From Bacillus sp. ISL-34 (GTDB lineage Bacteria; Bacillota; Bacilli; Bacillales; DSM-1321): a stretch of 64,000 nucleotides of DNA. Numbering within the stretch: the stretch's first letter is position 1; every line of letters begins with the position of its first letter. The stretch covers positions 62,001 to 126,000 of the forward strand of contig NZ_JAGGQJ010000025.1 in assembly GCF_018613325.1 (NCBI RefSeq), written 5' to 3'. Below the pieces are notes generated by a model. It worked only from the letters and a program-made list of their open reading frames with translations. It had not been told where the DNA came from and ran no database searches. Below are positions 27,475-35,201 of this stretch, piece by piece. The position numbers and the translations under genes were made by a program.

Positions 27475-27490
27475 ATAGGGATGGGGGTAT
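27475..27490. promoter_or_regulatory. Partial CstR-like operator
   Basis: ATAGGGATGGGGGTAT keeps the GGGGTAT half of the operator at 28715 but its left half reads ATAGGG instead of ATACCC. It lies between the rhodanese gene stop and the CstA-like gene. It could be a weak or decayed site. Confidence 0.35.
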
Positions 27491-27498
27491 ATTCAGAT

Positions 27499-27795
27499 TT
27501 ATTCTGTGGGACCTTCCCATTCATTCATACCACCCATCATGTTCAACACATTATATCCATGATCCTCAAGTAACTGTGCGGCTCTTGAACTTCTGCCCCC
27601 TGACCGGCAGACGATGATATATTCTTTTGATTTATCCAGATCCTGCATTCTAAATTCCAATAGCCCCAACGGGATATTCAAAGCATTTGGTATTTTTCCT
27701 GCCTTTACTTCCTCCACCTCCCGCACATCAATTATGTGGACTGGCGAGTTTCCCTTCAATTATGCACTCACTTCATTTGGTAATATTTCTTTCAT
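27499..27795 (-). pseudogene. Rhodanese-domain protein with an in-frame stop near its start
   Basis: From the ATG at 27795 (AAAGGAAG upstream) the frame reads MKEILPNEVSA, then TAA at 27760-27762, then LKGNSPVHIIDVREVEE and a complete small rhodanese with active loop CRSGGR. Homologues have Lys (AAA) where this has TAA, so a single A-to-T change interrupts the gene. A TTG immediately after the stop (27759) could restart translation and give an 86-residue protein lacking the first strand, but it has no proper ribosome site. Either the gene is a recent pseudogene, or it is re-initiated. Confidence 0.7.
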
Positions 27796-27807
27796 ATGAT
27801 CTTCCTT

Positions 27808-28176
27808 TTATTGGCGCCAAGAATTCATGCCGCCTTTTACGTTGGTGACTTCTTTAAATCCTAATTTTTTCAATGCTTTACTTGCATTACTGCTCCTCAT
27901 CCCGCTTTGGCAGATCACAACCACTTCTTTATCTTTTGTAAGTTCGTGTGCCCTTTTGCCAAGTTCGCTTAAAGGTATATTTTTAAAGTCCTTAATATGA
28001 TTGCCCCTATATTCATTAGGAGTACGGACATCAATGAATTGCTTACTTCCTTTGTTATTCAGTTCAGCTTTTAACTCAGCCACTGTTATATTTTTTATCC
28101 CCTTGGCCGGAATAAATCGCTTATATAAAAACCAAACGACGAAACCCAATATGATGAGATTAAATAAAGTTCCCAT
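27808..28176 (-). CDS. Membrane-anchored rhodanese
   Basis: 122 residues: one N-terminal membrane helix (about residues 4-20) followed by a single rhodanese domain with active loop CQSGMR. It would present a sulfur-transferase domain at the inner face of the membrane, resembling B. subtilis YqhL/YibN-type proteins. It is encoded between the DsrE2 and interrupted rhodanese genes in the same orientation with short gaps. Confidence 0.9.
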   Translation of the reverse strand: MGTLFNLIILGFVVWFLYKRFIPAKGIKNITVAELKAELNNKGSKQFIDVRTPNEYRGNHIKDFKNIPLSELGKRAHELTKDKEVVVICQSGMRSSNASKALKKLGFKEVTNVKGGMNSWRQ

Positions 28177-28203
28177 TTGAACTCATCCCTCCCTTACCCA
28201 TAT

Positions 28204-28683
28204 TTATATAAATAAGTTTACATTTCCATCCTCTGCTTCAGCTAAATAAGCTGCAACACCTGCATACTCAATTCCATCCATTAATTCCTCTTGCTGCAAG
28301 CCCAATAAATCCATTGTCATCGTACAGGCTATTAGTTTGATTTCCTGTTCTTGGGCCAACTCAATTAAATTTGGGAGTGACATGGCGTTATGTTTTTTCA
28401 TCACATGTTTGATCATTTTAGGCCCCATCCCTGCAAAGTTCATGTTTGATAGGCCCATTTTATCAGAACCACGGGGCATCATTTTTGCAAACATTTTTTC
28501 AAGAAAACCTTTTTTTAATATAATCGGCTCATCCTTCCTTAAAGCATTCAATCCCCAGAATGTATGGAAGATGGTCACTTCATGATCGTAAGCCGCCGCC
28601 CCATTTGCAATGATATAAGCAGCCATTGCCTTATCATAATCACCACTAAATAATATGATCGTCGTTCTTTTCTTTTCAGTCAT
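28204..28683 (-). CDS. DsrE/DsrF/DrsH-family protein (DsrE2)
   Basis: 159 residues, DsrE2 type, thought to carry or transfer sulfur in the cytoplasm. The N-terminal strand TTIILFSGDYDKAMAAYIIA and the conserved Cys in LIACTMTMDLLG (about residue 120) are typical. Between them is a Met/Lys-rich insertion. It starts after a strong CstR-like operator with AGGGGG as ribosome site, so it may head its own transcript within the locus. Confidence 0.88.
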   Translation of the reverse strand: MTEKKRTTIILFSGDYDKAMAAYIIANGAAAYDHEVTIFHTFWGLNALRKDEPIILKKGFLEKMFAKMMPRGSDKMGLSNMNFAGMGPKMIKHVMKKHNAMSLPNLIELAQEQEIKLIACTMTMDLLGLQQEELMDGIEYAGVAAYLAEAEDGNVNLFI

Positions 28684-28714
28684 TTATGTTTCCCCCTTAT
28701 TGCACTTCACTCAT

Positions 28715-28730
28715 ATACCCAACGGGGTAT
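28715..28730. promoter_or_regulatory. CstR-like operator upstream of dsrE2
   Basis: ATACCCAACGGGGTAT, a pseudo-palindrome with G/C-tract core, 32-47 bp before the DsrE2 start. It has the same layout as the site in the main promoter at 29780-29795. Persulfide sensors of the CsoR family bind this class of G-tract palindromes. Confidence 0.65.
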
Positions 28731-28768
28731 ATAATATGTTAAAAAATATATGGAATAAGTTTCTCTTT

Positions 28769-29074
28769 TTATTTAATTGGTCCATGATTAATTGAAGTCA
28801 AAACTTCATTCACTTCGAATATTTTACCATTAACCTTCTCTATACCAAAACCTTTTAACCGAGCTGTGTGCATAGTCAAGTACCTACATGCGGATTCCTT
28901 CGTTTCAAACAGATAAATGCCGCCTGCTTCCTTTACCTCACTGTCCTCGGTCCAAATCTTCCAGATCACGCCTTCTTCATCATTAATGCTTTTTGCTAAA
29001 TCAGTAAATTCTTTTACCATTTCGTGACCAAATAGTCCCTCCATTTTAAAATCCACTTGTAAAATATAAGACAT
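28769..29074 (-). CDS. YdhR-like small protein, putative monooxygenase fold
   Basis: 101 residues; the YdhR/dimeric alpha-beta barrel type, with YILQVDFKMEG at the start and IWKIWTEDSEVKEAGGIYLF in the middle. The biochemical role of the family is not established; some members are annotated as monooxygenases. I take the ATG at 29074, where AAAGGAG lies 8 bp upstream. Placed second in the persulfide operon, so a role in sulfur stress is likely. Confidence 0.8.
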   Translation of the reverse strand: MSYILQVDFKMEGLFGHEMVKEFTDLAKSINDEEGVIWKIWTEDSEVKEAGGIYLFETKESACRYLTMHTARLKGFGIEKVNGKIFEVNEVLTSINHGPIK

Positions 29075-29113
29075 GAATAACACTCCTTTTTCTACTAGTC
29101 AGGTCAAATTCTT

Positions 29114-29374
29114 TTACCTGCTTTTAATTAGTAACTCAACCGCTTCCTTGACTAGATGTTCAGTGCCTTCACCTTTCTCGACATTTTCCCGAACGCATTT
29201 CTCAAGATTGTCACTTACGATAACACCCATGGTCCTATCGATGGCATTACGTGCAGCCGATAACTGAGTGACGACTTCCCTGCAATCTTTTCCCTGCTCC
29301 ATCATTCCAAGAACACCCTTGATTTGTCCTTCAATCCGCTTCAAGCGATTAATGCTATTTTTATCATACTCCAT
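29114..29374 (-). CDS. cstR: CsoR-family repressor, CstR type (persulfide sensor)
   Basis: 86 residues, all-helical CsoR family. The two reactive cysteines are present in GKDCREVV and NLEKCVRE. At the position where copper-sensing CsoR has a His ligand (HxxxC), this protein has Asn (NLEKC), the pattern of CstR, which forms cysteine tri- and disulfides with persulfides and releases DNA. The ATG at 29374 has GGGAGG upstream. It heads the sulfur locus, and CstR-like operators occur before it and at three further points in the locus. Confidence 0.9.
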   Translation of the reverse strand: MEYDKNSINRLKRIEGQIKGVLGMMEQGKDCREVVTQLSAARNAIDRTMGVIVSDNLEKCVRENVEKGEGTEHLVKEAVELLIKSR

Positions 29375-29566
29375 AATCCGCCCTCCCATCTATTTACAAC
29401 AATCTCTATTCTCCTTTTCCGTTTAAGAAGTGCAGCCCAAGTTCACTTCCAGTTTAATAGAAGTTGAGATCTATGTTTTCATGTCGGATTTCATCATTAA
29501 TAAGTCTCAAATAGGCATAATTAACATTATCTTGCTTATGATAATAAGCCCATAGTCAATAAAATC
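29375..29566. other. Second half of the cst leader
   Basis: About 190 bp between the tandem repeat and cstR. TTGACT at about 29558 (minus) is not followed by a convincing -10 element. No gene recognised. Confidence 0.4.
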
Positions 29567-29776
29567 GCACTTTACTCGTGAGTTTAGGCACTTTACTCGT
29601 GAGTTTGCATGTTTTACTCGTAAGTTTAGGCATTTTACTCGTGAGTTTGTGCATTTTACTCGTGAGTTTGCACGTTTCACTCGTAAGTTTGTGTGTTCTA
29701 CTCGTGAGATTGCAATTTACTCGTGAATTTGTGCGTTTTACTCGTGAGTTTGAGAGTTCTTAACTTGTGAGTTTAT
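29567..29776 (-). repeat. Ten-copy 21-bp tandem repeat in the cst leader
   Basis: The unit is close to TTTACTCGTGAGTTTGYGCG (plus strand). About ten copies occur in 210 bp, with small substitutions and one or two short units. Each unit contains ACTC-GT-GAGT, a 4-bp dyad. The array begins at the start of the transcript predicted from the promoter at 29775-29803 and occupies about half of the leader before cstR. A 61-codon plus-strand frame through it is a translation artefact. Confidence 0.85.
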
Positions 29777-29803
29777 ATTATACCTGCAGGGGTATGTTGT
29801 CAA
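29775..29803 (-). promoter_or_regulatory. Sigma-A promoter with CstR operator in its spacer
   Basis: Minus strand TTGACA, a 17-bp spacer and TAATAT (TATAAT at 15 bp is the alternative). The spacer contains the pseudo-palindrome ATACCTGCAGGGGTAT (29780-29795). This is a textbook repressible promoter for the persulfide operon. Bound repressor would cover the -10 element. Confidence 0.75.
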
Positions 29804-29861
29804 GCCGTTTAATCTTCACTTTTTTAAATAAAAAGCCACCATATACGGCGGCTTTCACTAA

Positions 29862-30271
29862 TTACTTCATTTCTTCAATTATTTCAGCACCATAAGAGTT
29901 GTCGATTATGCAGCGCCATGTACCGGCGGAATCCTTTTTAAATACATATGTCGCGGTTCTTTCCATGGAGAATTCGGAATCGTCCTTTTGATTGGCACTA
30001 AGCTGGGCTTTTGCCACAACCAATGCCGTATCACCCGTTTCGATTATTGCCATCTTATCTTGATTGACGATTAAACTATGATTAAAGTAATCAGCGATAG
30101 CAATGAATGCCCGACGATTTCCGCTTTCCCTTTTGCAAATGTTCCAGGTTTGACAACTAAAGTTGCATCCTCTGAATAGAACTCCATTAAATGTTCGAAA
30201 TCCTCATTATTTATTGCCCTGTCCGCATTTTTTATTATTTGTTCCAGCTCATGATTTTGCATATCCACCAT
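29862..30271 (-). pseudogene. NTF2/SnoaL-like (DUF4440) protein, frameshifted
   Basis: The two halves of one NTF2-fold protein lie in different frames. The first half ([13 protein letters not shown] to GKAEIVG) runs from 30271 to about 30110. The second ([15 protein letters not shown] to IIEEMK) ends at 29862. One missing base near 30109-30113 (a shortened G run) joins them. The ribosome site GAGAGG is intact, so the damage looks recent. A sequencing error cannot be excluded. Confidence 0.75.
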
Positions 30272-30420
30272 CCTATTCAACCTCTCGCATATGAGACCAG
30301 CCTTATACTAATTGTTATTCGACTGTCATGATGGGTATCCTGCTCATTAAGGGAAAAGAGTACGATTAATATCAGTTAAATAAAAGTTCTATTGATCTTC
30401 ATCTAAAATACGCAAAGAAA

Positions 30421-31227
30421 TCAATAGGTCAGTTGTTGTTTCCATTGTTCTAATGAGGCAAGCAAGTTAGGCATTCCTTCCTGACCAAAATACTCCAAAG
30501 AAACAAAGCCTGTATAATTCCACTTTCTCAATTCTTCGAGTAAGCGAATATTGTCAACATCCCCACTAAAAATGGGTGCTGGTTTGTTCTTATAACGCTC
30601 TTTATGATTGTAGTGATAATTTTTCAAATGTACATGGCTGACATGGGGGAAGATGGATTCCAATACCTCCTTCGGATTCAATTGATCAACGTATAAGTTA
30701 GCGCCATCGAAAATCAGTTTTATCCTTGGATGGTCAATATCTTCTAAAAGCTTATGAATGGCTTCGAGGTTATCAGCAAAGGAGTCATAGTGAATTTCTA
30801 TTGCTACATCCACTCCATAGAGATCTGCCATTTGCCCTAATTTATTTAATTCGGTAGCCGTTTCCGACCATTGCTCTGGTGAGGCATTCCTTGATGCTAT
30901 ATGTCCTGCGAAAGTCCGTATTAATGGGCAGTTTAATTGATGAGCCATATCTAACAATTTTCTTGCTTGATTGATTTCGTTTTGATGTTCTTTTTGGTTC
31001 CAGAGTTTCGAAAAAGTCGTATATCCACTAATGGAAGGTATTTGTAAATCATTGTTTTCAAGTAATTTGGCTAATTTGTCCAGTGGTCCGTGCTTCTCCT
31101 GAAATCGCTCTATATGTTTATTCCATAATTCAAGTCCTTTAACATCCGCTTGCAATGGAAGCAGCCAATTTATTATTTCCTCTATGTCCCATTCTTTAAA
31201 TCCTGTAGTGCATAAACTCAGTTTCAA
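30421..31227 (-). CDS. Sugar phosphate isomerase/epimerase-like TIM-barrel protein
   Basis: 268 residues of the xylose-isomerase-like TIM barrel (AP_endonuc_2) family. Metal-binding residues are visible in VAIEIHYD, LIFDGANLY, VHLKNYH and FVSLEYFG. The start is a TTG at 31227 with AAAGGCGG upstream. It follows an anion-symporter-type permease gene by 21 bp, suggesting that the two import and isomerise one compound, possibly an inositol- or dehydroshikimate-related acid. The latter is attractive because dehydroshikimate dehydratases share this fold and would feed protocatechuate to the aromatic operon, but I cannot prove it. Confidence 0.75.
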   Translation of the reverse strand: MKLSLCTTGFKEWDIEEIINWLLPLQADVKGLELWNKHIERFQEKHGPLDKLAKLLENNDLQIPSISGYTTFSKLWNQKEHQNEINQARKLLDMAHQLNCPLIRTFAGHIASRNASPEQWSETATELNKLGQMADLYGVDVAIEIHYDSFADNLEAIHKLLEDIDHPRIKLIFDGANLYVDQLNPKEVLESIFPHVSHVHLKNYHYNHKERYKNKPAPIFSGDVDNIRLLEELRKWNYTGFVSLEYFGQEGMPNLLASLEQWKQQLTY

Positions 31228-31248
31228 TGTAATTCCGCCTTTCTCCTT

Positions 31249-32595
31249 TTATTTTTTCATTGTGATTTCTATACGCTGTACTTTTCCGAGAAGAAAGATA
31301 TAAGCAAAAGCGCCAATTAGGGCCACTACGGAGATAAAGGTTAACGCTGCTGCATAAGAATGTGTCGCACTAATGATTAAACCGACGATTAACGGAGATA
31401 ATGCCCCGCCTATGTTAGCTACAAAATATAGTGAGGAACCCGTTAGGCCTACCATTCCTTTCGGGGCAATATCAGCTAAAAGGGCACCGGTAACTGTTGA
31501 TGCCATCCCCTGTCCGAAGAATGCTATCGCCATAAAGGTGATGACTATGTTTGGTGAATCCGTGTAATTCCCCCCGAGAATCAAACAAGACAGTAACAAT
31601 CCGACAATGATGGGAAGTTTACGTGCCAATCCTGTTGATACCCCGCGTGTCAGCATCCAATCGGAACTTCTTCCGCCAATGAGAGTTCCTAATATGGCTA
31701 CGATGTATGGAATACTCGCATAAATTCCGGTTTTTAACATCGTCATTCCCTTTTCATCTATCAAATAGGATGGAAACCAAGTCATAAAGAAAAACAAAGT
31801 AGTTTGAATGGAAAATTGCCCGATGAACATTCCCCAAATTTGACGGTGTTTAAGCAATTGGCCTATTCGGTTCCAGGAGAAAGGATGCTTCTCTTCAGTT
31901 CCGATCATCCCTCCGCCTTCTTTGATATAATTTAGCTCTTCCTGGGAAATCCGCTTATGTTCCTTGGGGTTCCGATAGAATCCATACCAAACAAATCCAA
32001 TAAGAATCCCTATAATTCCGGCGATATAAAAAAGGTAATTCCATCCAAAGGTAATGATGATCCAAGTAAAAACTGGAGTCAGGAAGGCTAACCCAATATA
32101 TTGGGTACCTGTATAAATCCCTACAGCAGTAGCACGTTCTTTTTTAGGAAACCACTCGGATACACACCAGGCATTAGTAGGTATGGAGGGAGATTCAAAG
32201 GCACCCAGCCCTATGCGATATGTAATCAGTGACGATATATTTTTCGCGGTTCCTACCAAGAATGTAAATACAGACCATAAAATGAGCGAAACCGTGTATA
32301 CCTTTCTAGGACCGAATCTATCAAGAAAGTAGCCGCTGAATAGCATGGAGAAGGTATAGCTCCAGCCAAATACGGAAAATATGATTCCCATCATAGCCGG
32401 ATCAATATGTAAATCGGCTTGAATATTCGGAGCCGCAAGCGAAATGATGGCACGGTCGATGTAATTAATACACGTGACTAAAGCAATTAGAAATAAGATA
32501 AACCATCGAACAGTTTTCTGTTTTCCTTTTTTTGATCTGTCAGTTACCAGTTCCGATGTGCGATCTTCTATTATTGCCTTTAATTCTGAGCTCAA
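31249..32595 (-). CDS. MFS transporter, anion:cation symporter (ACS) family
   Basis: 448 residues with twelve membrane segments, related to hexuronate, galactonate and phthalate symporters. Family signs are NYIDRAIISLAAPNIQ in helix 1, SGYFLDRFGPRKVY between helices 2 and 3, and GLGAFESPSIPTNAW in helix 4. AGGGGG lies 7 bp before the TTG at 32595; in-frame codons upstream lack a site. It precedes the TIM-barrel gene. An organic anion is the likely cargo. Confidence 0.88.
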   Translation of the reverse strand: MSSELKAIIEDRTSELVTDRSKKGKQKTVRWFILFLIALVTCINYIDRAIISLAAPNIQADLHIDPAMMGIIFSVFGWSYTFSMLFSGYFLDRFGPRKVYTVSLILWSVFTFLVGTAKNISSLITYRIGLGAFESPSIPTNAWCVSEWFPKKERATAVGIYTGTQYIGLAFLTPVFTWIIITFGWNYLFYIAGIIGILIGFVWYGFYRNPKEHKRISQEELNYIKEGGGMIGTEEKHPFSWNRIGQLLKHRQIWGMFIGQFSIQTTLFFFMTWFPSYLIDEKGMTMLKTGIYASIPYIVAILGTLIGGRSSDWMLTRGVSTGLARKLPIIVGLLLSCLILGGNYTDSPNIVITFMAIAFFGQGMASTVTGALLADIAPKGMVGLTGSSLYFVANIGGALSPLIVGLIISATHSYAAALTFISVVALIGAFAYIFLLGKVQRIEITMKK

Positions 32596-32760
32596 TATTT
32601 TTCCCCCTAACCTAATGCCCAATATTAGTACATCGTTCTACTAAATTTATTGAAAATTTTATAAATGCCACTATGTTTCCTTGAACATTGTAATAGCAGA
32701 TCCCCTTGTTGCAAAGTTAAACAACTAAGGGGAATATATTCTGAATTGTGAATCATTTCT

Positions 32761-34128
32761 TTATATAGTTACAGTCTTCTCTGATTCTACCTCTTCATTG
32801 TCCTCCTTGACTACCCTGTCAAAAGATCCATGTTTTTCTTGGACCAGAATATAACCGACCGCTGCGATGATACTTGGCAGGACAAATGTAGCAAAGGCCA
32901 CCTTTGGATTCATGCCTGTTGACAGAAGAAAGGCAATTAAAGTAGGAGCGAGAATTGAGCCAATCCTGCCTATAGCTTGCGAATAGCCCATACCCGTCGT
33001 ACGGATTTCTCGGGGGTAATATTCCGTGATATACGGATTGGCTAAGTTCATGGCACCTACAGTACAGGCACCCCCCACAAAAATCAGTAAATATACTCCG
33101 ATGGTATTAGTCGTAGCGCTCAATGCGACAAAGGTAACGGCCCCTAATAAGAATAGTGTAACAAGAATTTTACGATGTCCCATTTTTCCAGCATAATAAC
33201 CGCCTACTAAGGAACCTCCAATTTGACCAAGGCATAAGACCAGGTTAAATGAAAGGCTTGATGTGATACTGAATCCCGAATCCTGCATCATTTTTGGAAG
33301 CCATGTATTTAATCCATAAGCCATCATCAATGTACAGAACACAGCCACCCATATGGAAATCGTACTGAATGCCCGTTTGTTCGTGAATAGTTTTTTTACT
33401 GGAGATCCTTTCCCCCTCTGTACAGCTTCACTAAGCCTGAAATCGTCAGTTTCTTTAAAATCCCCTTCTGGTTTGACTTTATTGAGGATTTCAACAACCT
33501 TACCAATTTCCTTCTTTGCTAAATAGTAGGAAAGGGATTCAGGAAACTGCTTCATGAAAATCGGAAGTGTAAGTAATGGCAAAATTCCAATAAAGTATAA
33601 TACACGCCAATCCGTATAAGGAATGATATACATTCCCACTAATGATGCCATGATTCCACCGATTGAATAGCCACAATACATCGCAGCTACAATAATGGCC
33701 CGATTTTGTTTTGGGGAATATTCAGTCATTAGTGAAATAACATTCGGCATCAAGGCTCCCATGCCAATTGCCGCAATGAAACGCATGACGGTGAACCATG
33801 TGAGGTTTGGTGCAATCCCTGCCCCCAAGGTAAATACGCTGAACAAAATCATGCAAATGACGAGAACATTCTTCCTGCCATATTTATCTGCGATCGGAGC
33901 TAAAATCAGGGCTCCAATCATCATGCCGAATAAGGAATAACTGCCCACTGCCCCTGCCTGAATGGAAGTTAAATCCCACTCTTCCATCATCCAAGGCAAA
34001 CCCACACCATACATCGCTATTTCATACCCGTCGAAAGCGATGGCATAAAAGCACCAAAGAAAAACAAGTAAATGAAAGCGGTTAAATTTACTGACAGCAA
34101 TGATATCCGAAGCAACTACACTACGCAT
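32761..34128 (-). CDS. MFS transporter, aromatic acid:H+ symporter (AAHS) family
   Basis: 455 residues, twelve membrane segments, similar to PcaK/BenK. The helix-1 Asp motif FDGYE and the cytoplasmic loop motif PIADKYGRKNVL are both present. GGGAGG precedes the ATG. It lies directly downstream of the catechol operon and probably imports the aromatic acid (4-hydroxybenzoate, protocatechuate or similar) that the decarboxylase and catechol dioxygenase degrade. Confidence 0.9.
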   Translation of the reverse strand: MRSVVASDIIAVSKFNRFHLLVFLWCFYAIAFDGYEIAMYGVGLPWMMEEWDLTSIQAGAVGSYSLFGMMIGALILAPIADKYGRKNVLVICMILFSVFTLGAGIAPNLTWFTVMRFIAAIGMGALMPNVISLMTEYSPKQNRAIIVAAMYCGYSIGGIMASLVGMYIIPYTDWRVLYFIGILPLLTLPIFMKQFPESLSYYLAKKEIGKVVEILNKVKPEGDFKETDDFRLSEAVQRGKGSPVKKLFTNKRAFSTISIWVAVFCTLMMAYGLNTWLPKMMQDSGFSITSSLSFNLVLCLGQIGGSLVGGYYAGKMGHRKILVTLFLLGAVTFVALSATTNTIGVYLLIFVGGACTVGAMNLANPYITEYYPREIRTTGMGYSQAIGRIGSILAPTLIAFLLSTGMNPKVAFATFVLPSIIAAVGYILVQEKHGSFDRVVKEDNEEVESEKTVTI

Positions 34129-34171
34129 TTTCCGCCTCCCATCATTTATAAAAATATCCGTTTCGAATGTA

Positions 34172-34203
34172 TTTTCCGAGTTCCAAAATAGGAACTCGGA
34201 AAA
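34172..34203. other. Perfect 13-bp inverted repeat between catA and the aromatic permease
   Basis: TTTTCCGAGTTCC and GGAACTCGGAAAA enclose 6 nt. A further ACTCGGAAAAA direct copy follows at 34206-34216. There is no T-run outside the stem. It lies 44-75 bp before the permease start and could be an operator, a transcript-stabilising hairpin or a weak terminator of the catechol operon. Confidence 0.55.
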
Positions 34204-34361
34204 TACTCGGAAAAATCAGATAATATATATTGAAATTGGCCATTAACAAACCATCTTCAGCATTTTTATTACCCACTTAGACACTCTCGTTTAAAAGGTA
34301 TATATACTAAGGTAACTAACTCCTTTTTCGAGATTCTTTGCATGCATATTCTTATAGATGA

Positions 34362-35174
34362 TTAGTTTTTCAAGATTGCCTTATTAAAAACAGGTTTATC
34401 TTGTAATCTAAGTTCAAAATCTAAATGAGCCGTATAATAATCATTTTTCAATCCTTTTTCTGCACCAGAATGTTTTTCTAACTTCGTAATCAAGCTTCCG
34501 CGAACACCTTGTGCAACATCATTTTCTAAATATTCATCGCCTTCAAAATATATTTGTGTTACTAATCTATCGCCATTTTCCGGTTGGAATAAGAGATGCA
34601 AATGTGCTGGACGAAATGAATGATGATCAATCCACTTTAAGAATTGACCAGAAGGTCCATCTGTTGGAATTGAATAATTACCCGGAACAACCGTTTTAAT
34701 TTCAAAATTACCATTCGCATCCGTATAAAAAACACCACGTAAATTATCATCTGGAATACCTTCAGCGAAGTATGAGTATTCACCATTTGTATCAGCCTGC
34801 CACATATCGATTTTGGTATTTGACAACGGGTTTCCATTAACATCTTTAACAGATCCTGAAAAGTAAAGGGCGTCACCTGGTTCGTTTTCACGTTGTGGCA
34901 ACACTCCGGGATTTTGAACGATCGGCGTGTTTTCAATGTAATAAGGTCCTAGAATAGTAGGTTCAGTTCCTTTTACACTTTTATACATTTCTTGAAGTGC
35001 ATGAGTTTCAAAGAAAACATCCATAAATAACGGAATTTCCCCTGCCCTGCCTAATTGATCCATCCAATCAACAAGAGCTTGATAGTCATTATGATCAATT
35101 TCGTATTCACTAACTAATTCCTTGAATTTAACTACCAATCCATTATAAACATCGATTACTTTTTGATTCTTCAT
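34362..35174 (-). CDS. catA: Catechol 1,2-dioxygenase (intradiol)
   Basis: 270 residues, non-haem Fe(III) enzyme that opens catechol to cis,cis-muconate. The family core LGPYYIENTP, DMWQADTNGEYSYF, YTDANGNFEIKTVVPGNYSI, PTDGP and FRPAHLHLLF is present, including the two Tyr (GEYSYF, GNYSIP) and two His (RPAHLH) ligands. It is the last gene of the eight-gene catechol operon. The N-terminal helical linker domain is present as in bacterial CatA. Confidence 0.93.
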   Translation of the reverse strand: MKNQKVIDVYNGLVVKFKELVSEYEIDHNDYQALVDWMDQLGRAGEIPLFMDVFFETHALQEMYKSVKGTEPTILGPYYIENTPIVQNPGVLPQRENEPGDALYFSGSVKDVNGNPLSNTKIDMWQADTNGEYSYFAEGIPDDNLRGVFYTDANGNFEIKTVVPGNYSIPTDGPSGQFLKWIDHHSFRPAHLHLLFQPENGDRLVTQIYFEGDEYLENDVAQGVRGSLITKLEKHSGAEKGLKNDYYTAHLDFELRLQDKPVFNKAILKN

Positions 35175-35201
35175 AATACTTCCTCCAATTTTTTTAAGTT
35201 T

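Noticed and set aside
29578-29763. 61-codon repetitive protein on the plus strand
   Set aside because: The frame only translates the tandem repeat; it has no ribosome site and lies antisense to a transcribed leader.
29567-29776. CRISPR array
   Set aside because: The 21-bp units are contiguous and near identical without unique spacers, and no cas gene is near; it is a simple tandem repeat.
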